Part shown: in pieces, positions 45,119-53,737 of the stretch
How the letters are laid out: each line of letters starts with the position of its first letter
Numbering within the stretch: the first letter of the stretch is position 1
Assembly (NCBI GenBank): GCA_044222245.1
Contig: JBGANQ010000006.1
Span: forward strand, 118,090-182,089
Source of the DNA: CALFML01 sp044222245
GTDB taxonomy: Bacteria; Myxococcota_A; Polyangia; Palsa-1104; JAEUJZ01
Length of the DNA: 64,000 bases
Direction: 5' to 3'
Program-made: the position numbers and the translations under genes
The notes under the pieces: model-generated
What the model saw: the letters and a program-made list of their open reading frames with translations, nothing else
Databases searched by the model: none
Told to the model about the DNA's origin: nothing

Positions 45119-46861
45119 ATGACCAAGAATACTTCGCCGGAAAGAGCCTTCTCCTATGTAGCCGGGTGGGTGCGCGGCATCGCGCTTTTGTGCACTTGCG
45201 CGGTGCTGCACTGCGGCACGGGCGACCTGGCCTCGGGCGCCGACGAGCCGGTCGAGCCCTCCGCGCCGCCGCAGCTGGCGCTCTATCCCTCCAACGTGCA
45301 GCTGGCTCAGGGCACGGGGCAGCAGTTCACCCTGCGCGGCCTTTACGCCGACGGTCGAGTCAGTGATCTGACGGCTCAAGGGGCCTTGCGGGTGGTCAGC
45401 GCGAGCGGCCACAGCGCTCCGGTTCCGCCCGACGGCTACCTGCAGCTGGCCGAGCCTGGACGCTATCAGGTGGTGGCTACCTATAAAGGAAGTGAGCTCG
45501 TGACCGCGGTGACGGTCACCGCCGCCACCGTCAAGTCGGTGGCCATCAGCCCGCGCTTGCCGATGGTCGCCAAGGGCCTGAGCAAGCCGTTCACCGCCAC
45601 CGCCACCTTCTCGGACGGCACGACCCAGGACGTGACCAAGCTTGCCACCTGGGCGGTCAAGGACGTGGTCGGGACCGGCGTCGCCACCATTGATACCACC
45701 GGCGTGTTTCTCGCCAAGAACGAGGGCAAGGCGACCATCACCACGCGCTATATGTCGCACAGCTCGTCGACCACAGTCACGGTGACGGCGGCGGCGCTGA
45801 CCACCCTGTTTGTCAGCCCCGCCGATCCGACGATCGCCAGCGGCACCAACCAGCACTTCACCGCCACCGGCAGCTTCTCGGACGGCACCACCGCGGATCT
45901 CACCAGCGCCGCGACCTGGGCGGTGTCCGATCTGACCGGCAGCGGCGTGGCGGCGATCGACGGCGCCGGCGTCGCCAACGGCAAGGCGGTGGGCGTCGCC
46001 CAGGTCAGCGCTGACTACGGCGGACTCACCGGCCAGACCACGCTCACCGTCAGTCCCGCGGTACCGGTGGCGGTGGCGATCAGCCCGACGAACAGCTCGA
46101 TCGCCAAGGGCACCAGCCAGCGCTTTGCCGCCACCGCCACCCTGACCGATGGCACCACCCAGGACGTGACGGCGATGGTGACCTGGACGGCCAGCGACCG
46201 CACCGGCAGCGGCGTCGCGACGATTGACGGCAGCGGGCTGGCCAAAGGCAACGCCGAGGGCAGCGCCACCATCGCCTGCGCCTTGATGGGCCACACCGCC
46301 TCGGCGCTGCTCACGGTGACGCCGGCCGTGCTGACCTCGATTACGGTGACGCCGGCGACGCTCACCCTGTACCAGGGACAGTACGGCACGGTCGCCGCGA
46401 CCGGCGTCTACTCGGACGGCAGCACGCACGACCTTTCGGCGAGCGCCATCTTTGCGGCGGCCGATCTGATGGGCACCGATGTCGCCTCGGTCGCTGCCGG
46501 TGGCCGGGTGTTTGCCAAGAACCTCGGCAAGGCGACGATCAGCGCGACCGCGGGCGGCTACTCGGCCAGCGCCGTGGTCACCGTGATCGCCCCCATGTAC
46601 ACCGGGCTCTCGCTCAGCCCGACCTCGACCTTTACCGTCCGCGGCCTGCCCGTGCAGTTCAGCGCGCTGGCGACGCTGCCCGATGGCAGCACCCGCGACG
46701 TGACCGCCAGCACGACCTGGACGGCGGCCGACTTGCTCGGCACCGGCGTCGCTTCGATTGACAGCAAGGGCCTGGCCAATGGCCTCGCCACCGGCCTCGC
46801 CGAGATCCGCGGCTCCTTCAGCGGATTTAAGGCCACCGCCCAGCTGGTCGTCGTCTTCTAG
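45119..46861 (+). CDS. Six-domain Ig-like (Big_2) surface lipoprotein
   Basis: A 580-residue predicted lipoprotein with signal peptide ending AVLHC (Cys about 32). The rest is six bacterial Ig-like domains of about 88 residues: one divergent (about 51-140) and five clear copies, each with ISPxxxxIAKGT, a FSDGTTQDVT segment, TWxxxD..G.GVA.ID and a final VTVT strand. Big_2 domains occur in adhesins and surface scaffolds such as intimin and in secreted glycoside-binding proteins. No catalytic domain is present, so it is likely structural or adhesive. GGGGAG precedes the ATG by two to three bases more than usual. It is convergent with the EgtB-like gene. Confidence 0.85.
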   Translation: MTKNTSPERAFSYVAGWVRGIALLCTCAVLHCGTGDLASGADEPVEPSAPPQLALYPSNVQLAQGTGQQFTLRGLYADGRVSDLTAQGALRVVSASGHSAPVPPDGYLQLAEPGRYQVVATYKGSELVTAVTVTAATVKSVAISPRLPMVAKGLSKPFTATATFSDGTTQDVTKLATWAVKDVVGTGVATIDTTGVFLAKNEGKATITTRYMSHSSSTTVTVTAAALTTLFVSPADPTIASGTNQHFTATGSFSDGTTADLTSAATWAVSDLTGSGVAAIDGAGVANGKAVGVAQVSADYGGLTGQTTLTVSPAVPVAVAISPTNSSIAKGTSQRFAATATLTDGTTQDVTAMVTWTASDRTGSGVATIDGSGLAKGNAEGSATIACALMGHTASALLTVTPAVLTSITVTPATLTLYQGQYGTVAATGVYSDGSTHDLSASAIFAAADLMGTDVASVAAGGRVFAKNLGKATISATAGGYSASAVVTVIAPMYTGLSLSPTSTFTVRGLPVQFSALATLPDGSTRDVTASTTWTAADLLGTGVASIDSKGLANGLATGLAEIRGSFSGFKATAQLVVVF

Positions 46862-46896
46862 CTGGCTGACAGGCTGCGGCTAAACGTAGCGAGCGG

Positions 46897-46963
46897 CCCG
46901 AGCTCGGGTTTGGGCGCGCGGAGCAGCCTCTTGGCTGCCAGCACGGCTGGACCCGAGCTCGGG
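46897..46963. terminator. Two copies of the palindrome CCCGAGCTCGGG between convergent genes
   Basis: The self-complementary 12-mer occurs at 46897-46908 and 46952-46963, 55 bp apart, each followed by similar sequence (GCGCGGAGCAG and CGCGGAGCAG). They can also pair with each other. In the 128-bp space between two convergent genes they probably serve as a bidirectional terminator or insulator; no T-tract. Confidence 0.4.
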
Positions 46964-46989
46964 TCGCGGAGCAGTCTTGCCACTGCCTG

Positions 46990-48285
46990 CTAGGGATCGA
47001 CCAGGCGGAAGCCGGCGTAGGCGTAGCGGTAGCCGGGGCGGAACCAGTTGCGGAATGAGCGCCGCAGCAGGCACCGCGCGGTGCGCGCCGAGCCCCCCTT
47101 CAGCACAAAGTGCTCCCCATCAAAGAAGTCGGCCGAGTACCCGCGATAAAAAGGAAACGGCGCAAAGCCGGCAAACGGCATGAAGCGGGTGCCGGTCCAC
47201 TCCCAGCCGTTGCCGATAAGCTGCGCGACCCCGAAGGCGCTGTCGCCGGCCGGGGTGGCGTCCACCGGCTGCGGATCCCAGCGCTGGAAGTCGAAGTTGC
47301 CGCAGTCGGCGGCTGGGGTTGCCTGCTCGCCCCACGGGTAGGCGCGCTCGCCCGCATCGGTGCCGTCCGGCCCGCAGGGGGTGCCAAACGCCGCGCGGTG
47401 GAACTGCGCTTCGCTCGGCAGGGCGCGGCCGGCCCACCGCGCGTAGGCGGTGGCCTGCTCGTGCGTCGCATACACCGGCCAGGACAGCGGCAGCGGGATC
47501 TCCCCGAACATGCAGCGCAGGCGAAACCCGTCGCCCGCCTCGCCCTTCTGCCAGAACAGCGGCGGCGGTCCGCCCTCGCGCACGAAGCGCAGATACTGGC
47601 CGTTGGTCACCTTATACTTGTCGATCGCGAAGGCGGGAACCGCGACCTTATGCTCCGCAAACTCGTTGTCCCAGCCAAAGCCGTGACGGCGACCCAGGGT
47701 CGCCTGACCGGCGGGGATCGCCACCGTGGTCGCCGGCGGCGCCGGCCGCGGGTCCGCCTGCGGCGGGCACAGCGCCCGCTTGGCGGCGAGCGGCAGCCAG
47801 TGCAGCAGGTAGCACAGGGTCTCGGCGTGCATCAGCCGATGCTCGAGCGCAACGTGCAGCAGCTGCTCGGGCAGGGCGGTCAGGTGGCGATCAAAGAGCT
47901 GCCGCCGCTGCTGCTGGTAGGCCTGGACCGTCGCGAGCGCCGGCCAGTCGGTGGCGCGGTCGCAGGGCAGCGCCTGCGGGCAGTTGTTATCGGGATCGAT
48001 GCCAAAGGCAAACAGGCGATCGAGCTCGGAGGCCGGCTCCGGCTGCGCGAGCTGGGTGCGGCACAGGTTCCAGTCAAACGCCTCCAAGTGGCCAAGGTAG
48101 AAGATGAAGCGGTGGCGCTCGGCAACCGCGCGCTCGTACAGCGCCGCGGGGTCCAGCAGCTCAAACAGACTGTCGCTCTGGCGGCGCGCCGCCGCGAGCG
48201 CTGCCAGCAGCTCGGCGTTGGCGGCGCCGGCGCCGACCTGGGACGAGACGCCGTGGCGGCGCTGCGTATGCGGATGAGGATCCAT
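46990..48285 (-). CDS. EgtB/SenA-like iron-dependent sulfoxide synthase
   Basis: A 431-residue DinB-plus-FGE-sulfatase fusion. Residues 20-185 are the DinB-like helical domain with the iron motif in VALEHRLMHAETLCYLLHWL (H-x3-H-x-E pattern). From about 205 to 430 it is the formylglycine-generating-enzyme-like fold, with VTNGQYLRFV, WPVYATHEQATAYARWAGRA, LPSEAQFHRAA, NGWEWTGT and ending YRYAYAGFRLV. EgtB joins a thiol donor to trimethylhistidine in ergothioneine synthesis; the SenA branch makes selenoneine. No EgtD-like methyltransferase is adjacent, so the product is open. ATG 48285 fits the family length; a TATAAT box lies seven bases upstream of it. Confidence 0.85.
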   Translation of the reverse strand: MDPHPHTQRRHGVSSQVGAGAANAELLAALAAARRQSDSLFELLDPAALYERAVAERHRFIFYLGHLEAFDWNLCRTQLAQPEPASELDRLFAFGIDPDNNCPQALPCDRATDWPALATVQAYQQQRRQLFDRHLTALPEQLLHVALEHRLMHAETLCYLLHWLPLAAKRALCPPQADPRPAPPATTVAIPAGQATLGRRHGFGWDNEFAEHKVAVPAFAIDKYKVTNGQYLRFVREGGPPPLFWQKGEAGDGFRLRCMFGEIPLPLSWPVYATHEQATAYARWAGRALPSEAQFHRAAFGTPCGPDGTDAGERAYPWGEQATPAADCGNFDFQRWDPQPVDATPAGDSAFGVAQLIGNGWEWTGTRFMPFAGFAPFPFYRGYSADFFDGEHFVLKGGSARTARCLLRRSFRNWFRPGYRYAYAGFRLVDP

Positions 48286-48292
48286 AGGCCCT

Positions 48293-48320
48293 ATTATAGC
48301 GGGTTGGCCGAGCAGTTCGA
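48293..48320 (-). promoter_or_regulatory. Sigma-70-like promoter for a leaderless transcript of the EgtB-like gene
   Basis: On the minus strand, TATAAT (48298 to 48293) is preceded by TCGAAC (48320 to 48315) with a 16-bp spacer. The ATG at 48285 starts seven bases after the -10 box, so the transcript would begin at or within a base or two of the start codon. Confidence 0.5.
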
Positions 48321-48393
48321 GCGCCGCCGCGCCCCCCGCGCCGCCGCGCTCTGCCGTCGCAGCTGAGCCCGTAACGCCAGCGGCCGAACGACT

Positions 48394-48456
48394 AGACCTG
48401 GCAGACCTGGCAGACCTGGCAGACCTGGCATACCTGGCAGACCTGGCAGACCTGGC
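48394..48456. repeat. Seven tandem 9-bp units (AGACCTGGC)
   Basis: AGACCTGGC repeated, with one copy reading ATACCTGGC. It lies in the 48286-48691 gap between the EgtB-like gene and the pectinacetylesterase gene; the rest of the gap shows no convincing gene. The period of nine keeps any reading frame open across the array. Confidence 0.9.
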
Positions 48457-48691
48457 GGGCGGCGCGCCGCGCGAGCCCGGGCGCTGCGCCAGCGCAGCCG
48501 GCGGCCGGGCAGCGGCTGGCTTCGCGCGCAACGGTGACTGCCATGACCGGGGACCTGGCGGCCGGCGCGCCGCGGCGAGCGCGGGTGCGGCGGCAGCGCG
48601 CCGGCGGGCGGAGGCGACCGGCTGCGCGCGCAACCGTGACTGCAATAAGCCGGGACTCTGTGCCAAGATGCGCGGCCGAAGGAGGTCCTTG

Positions 48692-49786
48692 ATGCGCGCT
48701 CGACTCTGTTTTCCCCGGCTGCTGCCGGCGCTCGCTGTGGCCTGGTCGCTTGGTGGCTGCGGCTCGCCCGAGCCCATGGATCCGGCTGCCAACACCCCCC
48801 AGCTGCCGCTCGGCGAGCCGGTCGTGGCCCCCGCCAACCAGTGGTCGTGGGTCGACTTTCCCGACGCGGTATGCGACGACGGCTCGGCCACCGGCATCGC
48901 CATCAACCCGGCCGCGGGCAGCAAGAAGCTCCTCCTGTTTCTCAATGGGGGCGGGGCTTGCTGGGACTACCTGAGCTGCGCGGTGCTCAACAGCTCGACC
49001 CATGGGCCGCAGGGCAGCCAGCAGTGGGAGGCGATGAAGGCGGGGCTGGCCGGGAGCATCCTCGATCGCAGCCGCCCGCAGCCGTTTGCCGACTACAACC
49101 TGGTGTTTGTGCCCTACTGCACCGGCGATGTGCACAGCGGCGACAACGTCGCCACCTATACAAGCGGCGCCCAGCAGAAGGTCATCCACCACAAGGGCCG
49201 CGCCAACCTGCTGGCCTTCCTCAAGCGCCTGGGCGCGACGTTCGCGGACAGCGAGAAGCTGATCGTCTCGGGCTCCAGCGCCGGCGGCTTTGGCGTCGCC
49301 ATCAACTACGATCTGGTGCGCGGCTACTTCCCCAAGGCGCGCGGCTACATGCTCGATGACAGCGGGCCGATCCTGGTCGGCGATGACGTACCGGCGAACC
49401 TGCGGCAGACCTGGATCAAGAACTGGGGCCTGCAGACGCGCCTGGATGCCCGCTGTCCCGAGTGCAGCGCCGACCTGTCGGCCATGCTCACCCATCACGC
49501 GACCGACTACCCAGCGGATCGGCTGGCCCTGCTCTCCTACACCCAGGACTCGGTCATCCGCACCTTCCTCGGCCTGCGCGGCGCCAAGGCGTACGAGCAG
49601 AACCTGGCGACGCTGGCGACCAAGTTCTACGACCCGCGGCCGACCGCCCGCTACTACTATGTCGCGGGCCAGGATCACACCTTCCTCGGCAGTCCCGAAA
49701 AGACCACCGCGCAGGGGGTGTCGCTGCTCAGCTGGCTCGCCGCCTTCGAGTCTGATGACCCCTCCTGGACTTCTACCAAGCCCTGA
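48692..49786 (+). CDS. Pectinacetylesterase/Notum-family lipoprotein
   Basis: A 364-residue serine hydrolase with lipoprotein signal (ALAVAWSLGGC). Family blocks: LLLFLNGGGACWD near the oxyanion hole, FVPYCTGDVHSGDN, nucleophile in VSGSSAGGFGVAINYDLV, DSGP, and HTFL with the catalytic His near the end. Pectinacetylesterases remove acetyl groups from polysaccharides and Notum removes a lipid from Wnt; the bacterial substrate is unknown. ATG 48692 has a perfect AAGGAGG (48679-48685) seven bases upstream; the ATG at 48668 does not. It is probably anchored in the outer membrane, acting on external polymer or lipid esters. Confidence 0.88.
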   Translation: MRARLCFPRLLPALAVAWSLGGCGSPEPMDPAANTPQLPLGEPVVAPANQWSWVDFPDAVCDDGSATGIAINPAAGSKKLLLFLNGGGACWDYLSCAVLNSSTHGPQGSQQWEAMKAGLAGSILDRSRPQPFADYNLVFVPYCTGDVHSGDNVATYTSGAQQKVIHHKGRANLLAFLKRLGATFADSEKLIVSGSSAGGFGVAINYDLVRGYFPKARGYMLDDSGPILVGDDVPANLRQTWIKNWGLQTRLDARCPECSADLSAMLTHHATDYPADRLALLSYTQDSVIRTFLGLRGAKAYEQNLATLATKFYDPRPTARYYYVAGQDHTFLGSPEKTTAQGVSLLSWLAAFESDDPSWTSTKP

Positions 49787-49946
49787 CCGGCGCCCGCGCC
49801 CGCGCCGCGGGGCCATCCTGGTAATCCTTACAATCCTTGGTCAGGGCTCTAATTTCTCTCTCCTTTTTAGTCGCACTCCCGCGTAAGCTCGCATTAAGGC
49901 AGTCACCGGTAAAAACCGGGAATCAAAACTCGCAGAGGCCAAGATC

Positions 49947-51023
49947 ATGATGAAGACCAAGAAGAAGCCGAGCGCCGTGACGACGAAGAAGTCGGCCAAG
50001 AAGGCGGCCAGCAAGCCCGCAGCCAAGAAGCCCGCAGCAAAGAAGTCTGCGGTGAAAAAATCTGCCGCCAAGAAGGCGGCTCCCAAGAAGAAGCCGGCCG
50101 CCAAGAAGCCCGCGGCCAAGAAGCTCGCGCCCAAAAAGGCGGCCGCCAAGAAGCCCGCAGCCAAGAAGTCTGCGGTGAAAAAATCTGCCGCCAAGAAGCC
50201 TGCGGCCAAGAAGCTCACGCCCAAAAAGGCGGCCGCCAAGAAGTCCGCGGTGAAAAAGTCGGCCGCCAAGAAACCGGCCGCCAAGAAAGCGGCAGGGCGC
50301 AAGCTGACGGCCCGCAAGCCGGCGGCCAAGAAGTCGGCGGCCAAGAAGCCCGCCGCCAAGAAGCCCGCCGCGCGCAAGCCGGTGGCCAAGAAGTCCACCG
50401 CACGCAAGTCGGCGCCCAAGGCGGGCAGCCGCGCGGCGAGCAGAGGGTCGGTCGCGACCAAGTCGGCCGCCAAGAAGTCGGCGGTCAAAAAGTCCGCCGC
50501 GCGCAAGTCGGCCCCGCGCGCCGCCAGCGCCCCCGCCGCGGCCCCGGCTGCTCCCGCCGCCGCGGCTCCGGCCGAGGCGAGCAGCCCGGAGGGCGCGCCA
50601 CCGCCAGCGGCCGCCAAGAAGCCCGCCCGCAGCACCCCCAAGGTCAGCCCGAAGAAGCACCTCAGCGTCAGTGATTTCACTGCCGAGCTGCCCGCCTGGC
50701 AGGCCGAGGTCGTGGCCGAGCTGCAGAACCTGATTAATCGCGAGGCTCCGGAAGCCACCGCTTCGATCAAGTGGGCGCAGCCGGTCTTTGAGATCGGTGG
50801 CCCCTTTGCGTTCATCAAGCCGGCCGCCAACCACATCACGCTCGGGTTCTGGCGCGGCAGCGATCTGGAAGATCCCGAGAACCTGCTAGAAGGAAGCGGC
50901 GACCGCATGCGGCACGTCAAGCTCGGCAGCCTGCAGGACGCCCAGCACCCGGCACTCGGCGTGTTTGTCCGCCGCGCGGTCGAGCTCAACCGCGAAAAGG
51001 GCGATCCGACCAAGGACGAGTAG
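49947..51023 (+). CDS. Histone H1-like Lys/Ala tail fused to a DUF1801 domain
   Basis: Residues 1-235 are a basic, disordered region with dozens of AAKK, SAVKKSA and KPAAKK units, like the C-terminal tail of histone H1 and the bacterial AlgP/Hc2-type DNA-compacting proteins. Residues 240-350 form a DUF1801 domain (YdhG-like, frataxin-like fold): FTAELPAWQAEVVAELQNLI, ATASIKWAQPVFEIGGPFAF, HITLGFWRGSDLEDP. The tail is expected to bind DNA non-specifically. The role of DUF1801 is unknown, and its fusion to such a tail is unusual. Internal DNA duplications are visible (for example 50040-50075 and 50165-50200). ATG at 49947 or 49950. Confidence 0.85.
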   Translation: MMKTKKKPSAVTTKKSAKKAASKPAAKKPAAKKSAVKKSAAKKAAPKKKPAAKKPAAKKLAPKKAAAKKPAAKKSAVKKSAAKKPAAKKLTPKKAAAKKSAVKKSAAKKPAAKKAAGRKLTARKPAAKKSAAKKPAAKKPAARKPVAKKSTARKSAPKAGSRAASRGSVATKSAAKKSAVKKSAARKSAPRAASAPAAAPAAPAAAAPAEASSPEGAPPPAAAKKPARSTPKVSPKKHLSVSDFTAELPAWQAEVVAELQNLINREAPEATASIKWAQPVFEIGGPFAFIKPAANHITLGFWRGSDLEDPENLLEGSGDRMRHVKLGSLQDAQHPALGVFVRRAVELNREKGDPTKDE

Positions 51024-51157
51024 CCCGGCGCCAGCCGCCGCCCCGGCAGCTGGCTACTCCGGTCAGGCCGTAGCCGCTGCGGCCTGCCCAGGTGCCAGCA
51101 GGTGCGCAGCGGCGGCCTCCGCGAGCTGGCGGGGTGCCGCAGCCTGCCGCGACCTGA

Positions 51158-52117
51158 CTATTCGTCGGGCAGCGGGAAGATGTCGCCCCACAGCGCCTGG
51201 CCGCCATCTATGTAATAGGTGGCGCCGGTGATGTAGTCGGCGGCCGGGGCGCACAGGAAGGTCACAAGGTGCGCCACCTCTTCGGGAGTGCCCAGGCGCT
51301 TCCACGGGATCGCCTTCTGCGCCGCGGCGACCAGGGACTCGGGGTAGCGGTCGGTGCCCGAAGAGCGGATGATGCCAGGCGCCACCGCGTTGACGCGGAT
51401 GCGGCTCGGCGACCACTCGACCGCCAGGCTCTTGGTCAGGTTGTCGACGCCGGCCCGCGCGGCGCCGGTGTGCGCCATGCCGGGGAAGCCGCGGTAGATC
51501 TGGGCGATGATGTTGACGACGTTGCCGCCGCGCTGGGGAATCATCGCCGCGCGCGCCACCGCCTGGGTCATCGCGAAGGTGCCGATGAGGTTATTGCGGA
51601 TGACCTTGTCGAAATGTTCCAGCGGCATGTAGCTGGCCGGGTAGGGACGCTGGCCGCCGGCGTTGTTGATCAAGCTGTCGATGCGGCCGTAGCGCGCGAG
51701 CACGGCGGCGACAAACTCGGCGATCTGGGCGGGCTCGCGGATGTCGCAGGTCAGCGCCAGGCACTCGGCGCCACTGGCCTGCAGCTCGGCCGCGGTCTGC
51801 TCTAGCGGCTCGCGGCGGCGGCCGCAGATGGCCAGCCGCGCCCCGCAGGCCCCGAGCGAGCGGGCGATGGCGCGGCCGATCCCGGTGCCGCCGCCGGTGA
51901 CGATGGCGACGTGCCGCGCCGCCTTGGCCGTGGGGGCGAACAGATCGGAGCGGAACGGGCTCGCCCCAGAGGCTGCCGGCTCCTCGGTGCGGGCAGCGGA
52001 AGTGGCGACGGCTCCGCCAGCGGGAGCGGCCACTTGAGCCGCAGCGGCGTCGGCAGCGGCGTCGGCAGCGACCCCGGCGGCCGCGCGGGAGGATGAATCG
52101 GCTGAATCGGTAGGCAT
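51158..52117 (-). CDS. SDR-family (peroxisomal trans-2-enoyl-CoA reductase-like) oxidoreductase
   Basis: A 319-residue short-chain dehydrogenase/reductase preceded by a 55-residue Ala/Asp-rich disordered N-terminus. Rossmann motifs: AIVTGGGTGIGRAIARS, NNAGG, and RIRVNAVAPGIIRSSG. The catalytic region reads MAHTGAARAGVDNLTKSLAVEW; like human PECR, the usual Tyr four residues before Lys is replaced, so the proton donor may lie elsewhere. The likely activity is NADPH-dependent reduction of an enoyl- or dienoyl-CoA, by family analogy. ATG 52117. It is divergent from the Kelch lipoprotein gene. Confidence 0.82.
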   Translation of the reverse strand: MPTDSADSSSRAAAGVAADAAADAAAAQVAAPAGGAVATSAARTEEPAASGASPFRSDLFAPTAKAARHVAIVTGGGTGIGRAIARSLGACGARLAICGRRREPLEQTAAELQASGAECLALTCDIREPAQIAEFVAAVLARYGRIDSLINNAGGQRPYPASYMPLEHFDKVIRNNLIGTFAMTQAVARAAMIPQRGGNVVNIIAQIYRGFPGMAHTGAARAGVDNLTKSLAVEWSPSRIRVNAVAPGIIRSSGTDRYPESLVAAAQKAIPWKRLGTPEEVAHLVTFLCAPAADYITGATYYIDGGQALWGDIFPLPDE

Positions 52118-52373
52118 GGGCCGCTACTTTACTGCGATTCCGCGGACTTTGAACGCCCAGGCACAAGGCCCTATAGAGGTCGGCTCCGCTCTGGGCGATA
52201 ATCGCACCCAAGACCCAGGTCGATCGGCGCCCGCCCTAGGGCGGGGTCGCCGCGGGACCGGGAGCTCGGGAGCGTGGAGACTTTTTATTCGGCTTAGCTG
52301 CGGCGACATCGCAGCCGGGAGGCGCCCCAGGTGGCGGCGCCGCGCGGAGCGATCGGAGCCAGAGAGGGACCCT

Positions 52374-53612
52374 ATGCGAAATCGGTTTACCTTGGTTGCC
52401 TCGTGCCTTTCCTTCCTTCTGGCCGGGAGCTGTACCAGCAGCAACCCCCAGCAAGTACTCGATCTGGGGATGACCCTGGACCTGAGCGTGAGCGCCGACC
52501 TGACGACGCCGGCGGATCTGACCTCGCTGCCGCCGGATCTGGTGCCCGGCTGCGGCTTTGGCCAGACGCTGACCGCCGGCAGCTGCGCCTGTGACGCCGC
52601 CCACCCGACCCTGTGCAACGGCAACGTCTACTGCTGCGGCGCCGCCCAGACCTGCCTGCCGGCGCCCGGACCGCGCGGCGAGACGCGCTGCTCGGGACCC
52701 GCGGTGCGCGAGGGCAGCGCGCTCGGCTACGACCCGGTGCGCAACAACCTCATCCTGCGCACCGGCGCCTGCCAGGACGCGATGCAGAATCCGGTGCTGT
52801 GCGCCGACCAGTGGCGGCTCGGCCAGGTCACCTGGGATCCGCAGACTCCGGCCACCGCGATCACGCCGCGCAACGGCAGCACCATGACCTGGCTGCCGTC
52901 CAAGCAGACCCTGCTCCTGTTTGGCGGCCAGACCATCCTCAACAACGCCGGCTCGGCCGTAAATGATCTGTACGCGTGGAACGGCACCGACTGGACCAAG
53001 CAGGCCCCGGCCACCTCGCCGAGCGCGCGCGCCTACAGCGCCATGGCCTACGACCCCGGCCGCCAGGTCCTGGTGCTGTTCGGCGGCGACGACAAAACCG
53101 ACACCTCGCAGTCCGACACCTGGGAGTATAACGGCACCACCTGGAAGATGCTGGCCCCGGCCACCGAGCCCGGCGCGCGCGAAGGCCACGCCATGATCTA
53201 CGACCCCAACATCAAGCGGGTGGTCCTGCACGGCGGCCTGGTCGCCGGCGCCTTCGATCGCGACACCTGGGTCTACGATGGCAACGACTGGACGCAGCTG
53301 GCAAATAACGCCGCGATGGCGGTGCACGGCTACTTCGCCATGGCCTACGATCCCGGGCGCAACGTGACGGTGCTGTACGGCGGCGAGAACACCATGGCCG
53401 GCAACACGGTGGTGCTCGGCGAGACCTGGGAGTTCAACGGCACCACCTGGACCCAGCGCACCCCGGCGAACACCCCCGGCAAGCGCACCAAGGCGGCGAT
53501 GGCCTACGACCAGGGCCGCAAGCAGATGGTGCTCTTTGGCGGCAACAACGGCGCCAACCTGCAAAAGGATGCCTGGACCTGGGACGGCACCAACTGGACC
53601 CAGATCTACTAG
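52374..53612 (+). CDS. Kelch-repeat lipoprotein with Cys-rich N-terminal module
   Basis: A 412-residue predicted lipoprotein. Signal MRNRFTLVASCLSFLLAGSC; acylation at C20. Next comes a six-Cys stretch (about 58-95, CGFGQTLTAGSC...LCNGNVYCCGAAQTC). Kelch-type beta-propeller blades follow, each with a LFGG- or LYGG-like turn and a final W-DW or W-NGTTW strand; I count about six. Kelch propellers bind proteins or sugars. ATG 52374 is preceded by GAGAGGGA. The 257-bp space upstream is the divergent region shared with the SDR gene. Confidence 0.85.
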   Translation: MRNRFTLVASCLSFLLAGSCTSSNPQQVLDLGMTLDLSVSADLTTPADLTSLPPDLVPGCGFGQTLTAGSCACDAAHPTLCNGNVYCCGAAQTCLPAPGPRGETRCSGPAVREGSALGYDPVRNNLILRTGACQDAMQNPVLCADQWRLGQVTWDPQTPATAITPRNGSTMTWLPSKQTLLLFGGQTILNNAGSAVNDLYAWNGTDWTKQAPATSPSARAYSAMAYDPGRQVLVLFGGDDKTDTSQSDTWEYNGTTWKMLAPATEPGAREGHAMIYDPNIKRVVLHGGLVAGAFDRDTWVYDGNDWTQLANNAAMAVHGYFAMAYDPGRNVTVLYGGENTMAGNTVVLGETWEFNGTTWTQRTPANTPGKRTKAAMAYDQGRKQMVLFGGNNGANLQKDAWTWDGTNWTQIY

Positions 53613-53630
53613 AGCCCACCGCCGCCTGAG

Positions 53631-53665
53631 CCGGAGCGGGCCCCGGCGGCAGCCTGCCGCTCCGG
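53631..53665. terminator. 9-bp GC hairpin between convergent genes
   Basis: CCGGAGCGG (53631-53639) and CCGCTCCGG (53657-53665) form a perfect stem with a 17-base loop, in the gap between the Kelch gene and the convergent PEGA gene. It is likely a shared terminator. Confidence 0.45.
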
Positions 53666-53737
53666 GTCCCGCCTCCGGGGTCCGCGACACCTCAACTACA
53701 GACTTCGGTTACAGCCAGCTGGGCTCGCGACCGCGAG

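Noticed and set aside
49947..50640. Regular repeats in the Lys/Ala gene considered as a CRISPR or other array
   Set aside because: The repeats are irregular, contiguous and translate as AAKK units; there are no spacers.
51158..52117. The SDR gene considered as part of the lipid-synthase pathway
   Set aside because: It is 13 kb away, on the other strand, with unrelated neighbours; only the general chemistry fits.
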